A DNA stretch of 13,803 nt from Smittium culicis (lineage: Eukaryota; Kickxellomycota; Harpellomycetes; Harpellales; Legeriomycetaceae). Positions 9,692-13,803 of the stretch are shown here, piece by piece. The stretch covers positions 1-13,803 of the forward strand of contig LSSN01004181.1 of the NCBI GenBank assembly GCA_001970855.1. Reading direction: 5' to 3'. The notes below the pieces were generated by a model that made no database searches, was not told the origin of the DNA, and was given only the letters and a program-made list of their open reading frames with translations. A program made the position numbers and the translations under genes. How positions within the stretch are numbered: position 1 is the stretch's first letter; every line of letters starts with the position of its first letter.

Positions 9692-10096
9692 GTGATAAGA
9701 AAATTCTATCACTACTTTAAATTTCAAACGAGTTGTATGAGCAATAGGGAGCTTAGAGATAATAATTTTATTAAGGACTATATATTATTTATATCTATGA
9801 TTATTTTCATATTTATTGTAGATAAAAGTGAGTGGGGATTGTTTTGGGTATGGGATAAGCTGTATTATGATTATTAAAAAAAATTTAAAGTGATATGAGC
9901 TTTATTTTAAATCATTGTGAGGAAATAGTGTATATTCGTAAAAATCAAGGAGGAATTATTAGAGAAAAAAAAAGAAGTTAATTGTGTAAAAGTTGTATTA
10001 TTTGATGCTAAGAGTATTTTTGATAATGATTTAACTTATTTTTATTTCAAATCTAGAGCTTTTCAGGAGAATGATAAGTATAATTTCCCCCCCTGA
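9692..10096 (+). pseudogene. Two coding-like plus-strand segments in the same frame, interrupted by stops
   Basis: Segment one (9692-9877, 61 codons, opening on a TTG or ATA rather than an ATG) contains SNRELRDNNFIKDYILF, a hydrophobic stretch and WGLFWVWDKLYYDY. Segment two (9929-10096, 55 codons) contains KEELLEKKKEVN and VLFDAKSIFDNDLTYFYF and ends in TGA. Both are in frame 2, with three stops between them (in 9878-9928). This may be a decayed gene or chance in G-biased AT-rich DNA. No family is recognised. Confidence 0.18.
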
Positions 10097-10635
10097 TATT
10101 TAGGTATTTATTTATATGTAAAAATTAGGATATTTTATTAGTGAATAATTAAAGTATTCAATTTTATATTTTAAATATTATAGTTTAGTTTTTATGTTGA
10201 TTTTTGTATTTATGGGTGAGGAATGTGTGTTATTGTGAAACAACGTTAGCAACTTGGAGTTTGAATTTAAGTTTATTTTAGGGTATTGATTTTTAATGCG
10301 GAAATGTGATAATTATGGATATTTTGTATTAGATAATTATTGTATAGGATGAAGTGAGTAGAAAAAATAAAAAAGAGCCGGTATGCAAATATATCCATTA
10401 GTTTGCAAAGATGAATTGAGCGTTAATGTTTAATTTTTATAGAATATTTTCTGCTCATATATATGGTATGATTTTTTTTAAATTTATTGTAATATATAAA
10501 TAAACTTTTATTGAACTGGATCGAGCGGTTTTAGGGCATTAAACCAGAAATCATAGTAGAGTAATTATTCTGATTCTCATTGAATGGTTAGGAACTTAGA
10601 TTAGATAATTTGATAGGGGCTAGGTTATGGAATAT

Positions 10636-10728
10636 AGCTATAGTTATATCTAGAGCTGTAGTTATTGCGAATTGAATTAGGATGTCTGTTGGATAATAAA
10701 TTAGTAACTGAAACTTAGAACTATAGCT
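10636..10728. repeat. 10-bp perfect inverted repeat
   Basis: AGCTATAGTT (10636-10645) and AACTATAGCT (10719-10728) are exact reverse complements 73 nt apart. A variant, GAGCTGTAGTT, lies between them. Confidence 0.4.
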
Positions 10729-10810
10729 GATGTTTCAAGTTTTATATTACTATTTTTTTAAAGTGTTGTTAAGCTTAGATATTTATTTTTGGATATTAGA
10801 GCCTGAGTAA

Positions 10811-10860
10811 TTTACCCCTAGTATTGGGTGTAGTTTTTGAGATTTATAGTTTTACCCCTA
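10811..10860. repeat. 10-nt direct repeat TTTACCCCTA
   Basis: Exact copies lie at 10811-10820 and 10851-10860. Each is followed by a related GTGTAGTTTT or GTGCAGTTTC string, which suggests an old duplication of about 25-40 nt. Confidence 0.45.
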
Positions 10861-10911
10861 AGTGCAGTTTCAGGACAAAGCGATATGAGCCAATAGAGGC
10901 GTGAAGAATTT

Positions 10912-10957
10912 TCCCACATCTTGAAGAGATAAGTGTGGGAGAATATCGTGGGAGAAT
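10912..10957. repeat. Hairpin with overlapping direct repeat
   Basis: TCCCACA (10912-10918) pairs with TGTGGGA (10934-10940) over a 15-nt loop. GTGGGAGAAT occurs at 10935-10944 and again at 10948-10957. Confidence 0.45.
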
Positions 10958-11217
10958 TAGAATTACAAATGCATCAAAGTATTTTTTTTAAATCGAAATT
11001 TTAAATGCGTAAAAGTAGAGAAGCAATTATAAATGGGTAAATATTAGTGAGTGGGAATGTATGGAATCAGAGTTTTAGATGGGCGATAAGTTGGAAGGAA
11101 AATGGTTGGGATTTAGTAATGCGGATGCAGTTTGAATAGGTGAGCAAATGGCGCAAAGTGACCAAGATAATTAGGGAGTTTATAATCAAAACAAACAGAT
11201 GCTAAGTTACACTTTTA

Positions 11218-11849
11218 GCAAATTTGGCAGAGAAATCCATCATTATAATAGAGCTCCCATTTCGGTGCATGAAAGTATAAAGACGCGTTAGTAATTTGAT
11301 TGGCAGCATATATAAATACTATGGAATGGTTTACGTATAATTACTGCATAAATTGGCGAATGGAAGCCTGTTATTTTGGGACCAGTAGATTAAGTGACTG
11401 GCTATTGGGCAGCGTGAGTGACTAATTTATAACTTACTCACTAGAGCCAGTTTTCAGTAGAATTCGGCGATGAATTTAGTTAGGGAATGATACTTTTGAA
11501 AAAAATAGTTTAATTGCAAGCACAGAATAGGGCTTTTTATTAGGCTGATCTGGCTGTAGTGACATTTTTAAAGATAGCCTGATGGTAAATGGGCGCAGCA
11601 TTAAAGCCAGAGATGCTACACAACAGCTGCATAAAATCAGATTTGCGTTGTCAAGGAAACTAAAGAAAATGCTCTGTATACACCCCAATTTAAAAAGCAT
11701 ATAGCGATAGAAAAGCCATTTATCCGTATCAAAATCGAATCAATTCCAAGCTGAGAAATCTTGTCAGCAATAAGAATTTAATCGCCAGGCAATAATTGGA
11801 GACAGTACATAGCAGTGCATGAAATAGAGGATGAGATGAGTCTAAATGG
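11218..11849 (-). pseudogene. Decayed minus-strand coding region, possibly a transposase relic
   Basis: Several stretches read like protein on the minus strand but are broken by stops and frame changes. In one frame, 11849-11781 (23 codons, ending LQLLPGD), a TAA at 11778-11780, then 11777-11637 (46 codons, ILIADK..LGIDSILIRI..) form an almost continuous segment. Another frame is open at 11340-11218 (41 codons, with LYFHAPKWELYYNDGF). A PGD-x-(I/L)LxADK string followed by a hydrophobic LGxDxIxRI run recalls the second catalytic-Asp region of DDE transposases of the IS4 type. That likeness is short and from memory. An overlapping frame at 11476-11700 is also open, so the true frame is unsure. 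Confidence 0.22.
11397..11451. repeat. Nested inverted repeats (55 nt)
   Basis: The outer arms are ACTGGCT (11397-11403) and AGCCAGT (11445-11451). The inner arms are GTGAGT (11414-11419) and ACTCAC (11436-11441). Both are perfect and could form one interrupted stem-loop. Confidence 0.45.
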
Positions 11850-11900
11850 TCATTGCCACATCAATTGGTTCGAAATTGGGTCCATAGTTCCGTGGTGTCC

Positions 11901-11920
11901 AATAATACGTCTGTATTATT
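11901..11920. repeat. Perfect 8-bp hairpin upstream of the right-hand gene
   Basis: AATAATAC (11901-11908), loop GTCT, GTATTATT (11913-11920). It lies about 300 bases upstream of the ATG and immediately before a CCAAT motif. Confidence 0.55.
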
Positions 11921-11923
11921 CTA

Positions 11924-11929
11924 GCCAAT
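11924..11929 (+). promoter_or_regulatory. CCAAT-type motif
   Basis: GCCAAT lies about 290 bases upstream of the monooxygenase ATG, a plausible place for a HAP/NF-Y site in a fungal promoter. It is the same hexamer as in the left gene's upstream region. Motif match only. Confidence 0.3.
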
Positions 11930-11972
11930 GGATGCTAGATCCTCCTTTCAGCTGTAGATGTATACCGATAAT

Positions 11973-12046
11973 GAAACGCTGACAACACTAGCTAAAAAAG
12001 GGAAATCCTGTCAACTTTGTTAAAAAGGGAAACGCTGTCAAACAAG
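11973..12046 (+). repeat. Three imperfect 27-29 nt repeats upstream of the monooxygenase gene
   Basis: Copies begin at 11973 (GAAACGCTGACAA...), 12002 (GAAATCCTGTCAA...) and 12029 (GAAACGCTGTCAA...). The first two end in an A-run plus GG, and the third is truncated. A fourth isolated match (GAAATCTTGTCA) lies at 11755-11766. They sit about 170-245 bases before the ATG, where they could be repeated regulator-binding sites. No known regulator is assigned. Confidence 0.5.
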
Positions 12047-12126
12047 TATACAATGAATTTAGATAAAAACCAGCAATTTTATTGATCTGTATATTAATCT
12101 ACTGCTAAGCAAAAAAAAAAAATGCA

Positions 12127-12134
12127 TATAAAAG
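12127..12134 (+). promoter_or_regulatory. TATA box candidate
   Basis: TATAAAAG lies 89 bases upstream of the ATG at 12216 and is followed by a pyrimidine-rich leader, as is common in fungal promoters. The transcription start is not visible. Confidence 0.45.
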
Positions 12135-12215
12135 ACTAGAATTTCCTTTTGTCAGATTTCTTATTTTTATTCCATAAAATCTTTTTTGTATCTCTATTTA
12201 ATCCACTATACTAAA

Positions 12216-13803
12216 ATGAAGCAAAACAAAGTTGTTATTTCTGGTGGTGGTCTCGTTGGTTCTTTAGCTGCTTGCTATTTTGCAAAGCGCGGTTGGATAG
12301 TTGAAGTCTACGAAAAGCGCCCTGGTACTTATCTCTTCAATTTACTTCCGCTACCTTATCTCATTCATTCCCCCCCCCCTCCATTTTCTCCAATATCTAA
12401 ATCCCCCTTTAATAGCTTATGCTTAAATTTTTTTTTTAAAACTTATAGATCCCCGTGATCCTGATAATGTTGGTAAACGTAACCACAGGTCTATTAACTT
12501 GGCCATCTCTACTCGTGGCCTTTCCTCAATCAACAGGCTAAGCCCCGATGTTGAAAAAAAGGTTATGGACATCGTTCTCCCCATGTACGGTAGAATGATA
12601 CACGGTTTGGACGGTAGTACAAGCGCTCAAGCATACAGCATTCTAGGAAAAGCCATCAACTCGGTTGATCGTGGTATCCTCAACGAAATCCTGCTAGACC
12701 AATGTGAAACTTTTGAAGGAACTAAAGTATTCTTCCAACACTCCTTAGAACACTGTGACATGGACGCTAAAACTGCTACCTTCAAAAACATGTAAATTTT
12801 ACATACCCTAACTTCTATCATTCTCTTTTGTCTCTCTTTCTGACATTCTAACTAATCTCTCTCTCCCCACCTTCTTTCTTTAGAGTCACCGGCGAAGATG
12901 TATTTACAAGTGCTGATCTCATCATTGGCGCTGATGGTGCTCACAGCCCCACCAGAAAATTCTTACAATACTATACCAAGTAACCTCCTCTATTATTTTA
13001 TCATCTATTACTGTCTTTTCCCCACTTATCAAGTATTAATTCATTTACATATTATATATCAACAACAATAGAGTCAACATTGAGCAGAAATATATCGACC
13101 ACGGATATATGGAACTAGAAATGAAAGCCAAAGATGGAAACTTTGCTATGGATAAAGAACATCTCCATATCTGGCCTCGCAAAACCTTTATGTTGATTGC
13201 CCTCCCCAACCTAGACAAATCATTCACATGTACTCTTTTCATGCCTTGGTCCAAGTTTGAATCAATTAAAACTGAAGAAGATCTAAATGAATTCTTTGAA
13301 GAATATTTCCCTGACTCCATACCCTTGTTCGGTCAAGAAAGTATTAACGAGTTTTTCACAAATCCAAAAGGTGCCTTGTTTTATGTAAAATGCACCCCAC
13401 ATCATTACAAATCAAACGCCGTCATTGTAGGTGATGCTGCTCACTGCACTGTTCCATTTTATGCTCAAGGTATGAACTGTGGTTTCGAAGACATTGAAAC
13501 CTTAGATACTTTGTTATGCGAACAAGCTGCTCCATTGATTGACTCAAAGGACCCTGTTGCTTGCCAAAACATTAAAACCAGCTCACTAACGCCCGAACAA
13601 ATTGAAGCTGCCCTTATCAAATACACAGGATGCCGCCCACGTGACAGCGCAAGTATGATTGATTTGGCTATGTACAACTATATTGAAATGCGTCACAGTG
13701 TAAATACATTCTCTTATAAAGCCAGACTCTGGCTTGAAGGTAAACTCCACCTAATCATGCCCAAAGTTGTTATTCCATTATACACAATGGTCAGTTTCTC
13801 AAA
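12216..13803 (+). CDS. Kynurenine 3-monooxygenase (four exons, 3' end missing)
   Basis: This FAD-dependent enzyme hydroxylates L-kynurenine to 3-hydroxykynurenine with NADPH and O2, in tryptophan breakdown and de novo NAD synthesis. The family is anchored in the mitochondrial outer membrane by a C-terminal segment, here beyond the window. Exons are 12216-12324, 12449-12791, 12884-12979 and 13072-13803; they join in phase into 426 residues, of about 460-490 usual. Visible motifs are the ADP-binding GGGLVG (10-15), RSINLAIS (50-57), [18 protein letters not shown] and LHIWPR (194-219), the FAD-binding GDAAH (303-307) with [13 protein letters not shown], and YNYIEMR (384-390). Arg85 and Tyr99, within RMIHGLDG...Y, match the pair that holds the substrate carboxylate in characterised enzymes. 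ATG 12216 (A at -3) puts the Rossmann motif at the usual distance; the upstream in-frame TTG codon is not used. No damage is seen. Yeast calls the gene BNA4 and animals KMO; no symbol is assigned for this species. Confidence 0.96.
12325..12448 (+). other. Intron 1 of the kynurenine 3-monooxygenase gene
   Basis: The donor is GTACTTAT and the acceptor AAACTTATAG, giving 124 nt and splitting Asp37 (G|AT). It contains a run of ten C (12370-12379). Removing it restores [14 protein letters not shown]...RSINLA, as expected for the family. Confidence 0.9.
12792..12883 (+). other. Intron 2 of the kynurenine 3-monooxygenase gene
   Basis: The donor is GTAAATTT and the acceptor TTCTTTCTTTAG, giving 92 nt. 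It has a strong CT tract and CTAAC strings (as in ATTCTAACTAATC) as branch candidates. It splits an Ile codon (AT|A), and an in-frame reading across it would stop at once. Confidence 0.92.
12980..13071 (+). other. Intron 3 of the kynurenine 3-monooxygenase gene
   Basis: The donor is GTAACCTC and the acceptor CAACAATAG, giving 92 nt and splitting Lys183 (AA|A). Joining gives [20 protein letters not shown], which matches the family. Confidence 0.92.

Larger units (their letters stand above)
10097..11190. other. G-biased AT-rich stretch with short repeats, no supported gene
   Basis: The plus strand carries far more G than C; line 11041-11100 has 21 G and 2 C. Short repeats are present (10636-10728, 10811-10860 and 10912-10957) and are listed separately. 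Minus-strand frames contain brief coding-like runs but none longer than about 50 codons. Confidence 0.5.

Noticed and set aside
9947..9953. AAGGAGG, resembling a bacterial ribosome-binding site
   Set aside because: Not relevant in a spliced eukaryotic genome; no start codon at the right distance opens a real frame.
11869..11879. GGTTCGAAATT as a Pol III B-box
   Set aside because: The last three bases disagree with the consensus and no A-box or tRNA fold is upstream.
12186..12215. N-terminal extension of the monooxygenase from an upstream TTG
   Set aside because: Non-ATG start; the ATG at 12216 has A at -3 and gives the family's normal N-terminus.
13045..13320. Minus-strand frames in the right-hand part of the window (also 12627-12821, 13465-13677)
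   Set aside because: Antisense shadows of the kynurenine 3-monooxygenase exons.

Overview
The window looks like nuclear DNA of an AT-rich eukaryote, most likely a fungus and perhaps an early-diverging one. Two spliced protein genes sit at the edges, with GT...AG introns of about 79-173 nt, pyrimidine-rich acceptors and, in one intron, visible CTAAC branch-like motifs. The right-hand gene encodes a clear kynurenine 3-monooxygenase, an enzyme common in fungi and animals. No bacterial operon structure is present. The species cannot be fixed from this sequence.

Layout. (1) Positions 1-2148, minus strand: the first five exons of a gene of unknown function, running off the left edge. I rebuilt it by joining exons in phase; at least 553 residues are in the window. 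(2) Positions 2149-12215: about 10 kb with no gene I can support, mostly extremely A+T rich. It holds a promoter-proximal stretch with three CCAAT-type motifs (2487-2723), an A+C-rich patch (4716-4800), a pair of hairpins (5275-5322), a less AT-rich island (5640-6130) with a 93-codon minus-strand open frame lacking Met, and a perfect 18-nt palindrome (7239-7256). Further right are six perfect tandem copies of a 38-nt unit (7450-7685), several coding-like but broken frames (7647-7832, 9692-10096, 11218-11849), and the upstream region of the right-hand gene. That upstream region has a hairpin, a CCAAT motif, three imperfect 27-29 nt repeats and a TATA box. (3) Positions 12216-13803, plus strand: kynurenine 3-monooxygenase, four exons, with only the 3' end missing.

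How it works together. The two genes are divergent and very far apart, so they probably do not share a promoter. The kynurenine 3-monooxygenase belongs to tryptophan breakdown and de novo NAD synthesis. The left-hand protein gives no pathway hint.

The most unusual large-scale signal is strand composition. The plus strand has clearly more C than G in sampled lines from about 2.9 to 6.4 kb, is near balance around 7-9 kb where the 38-nt array lies, and has far more G than C from about 9.7 to 11.2 kb. This could mark a replication origin, or it could reflect the orientation of old decayed genes. I did not find a system that I can defend as a new biological mechanism.
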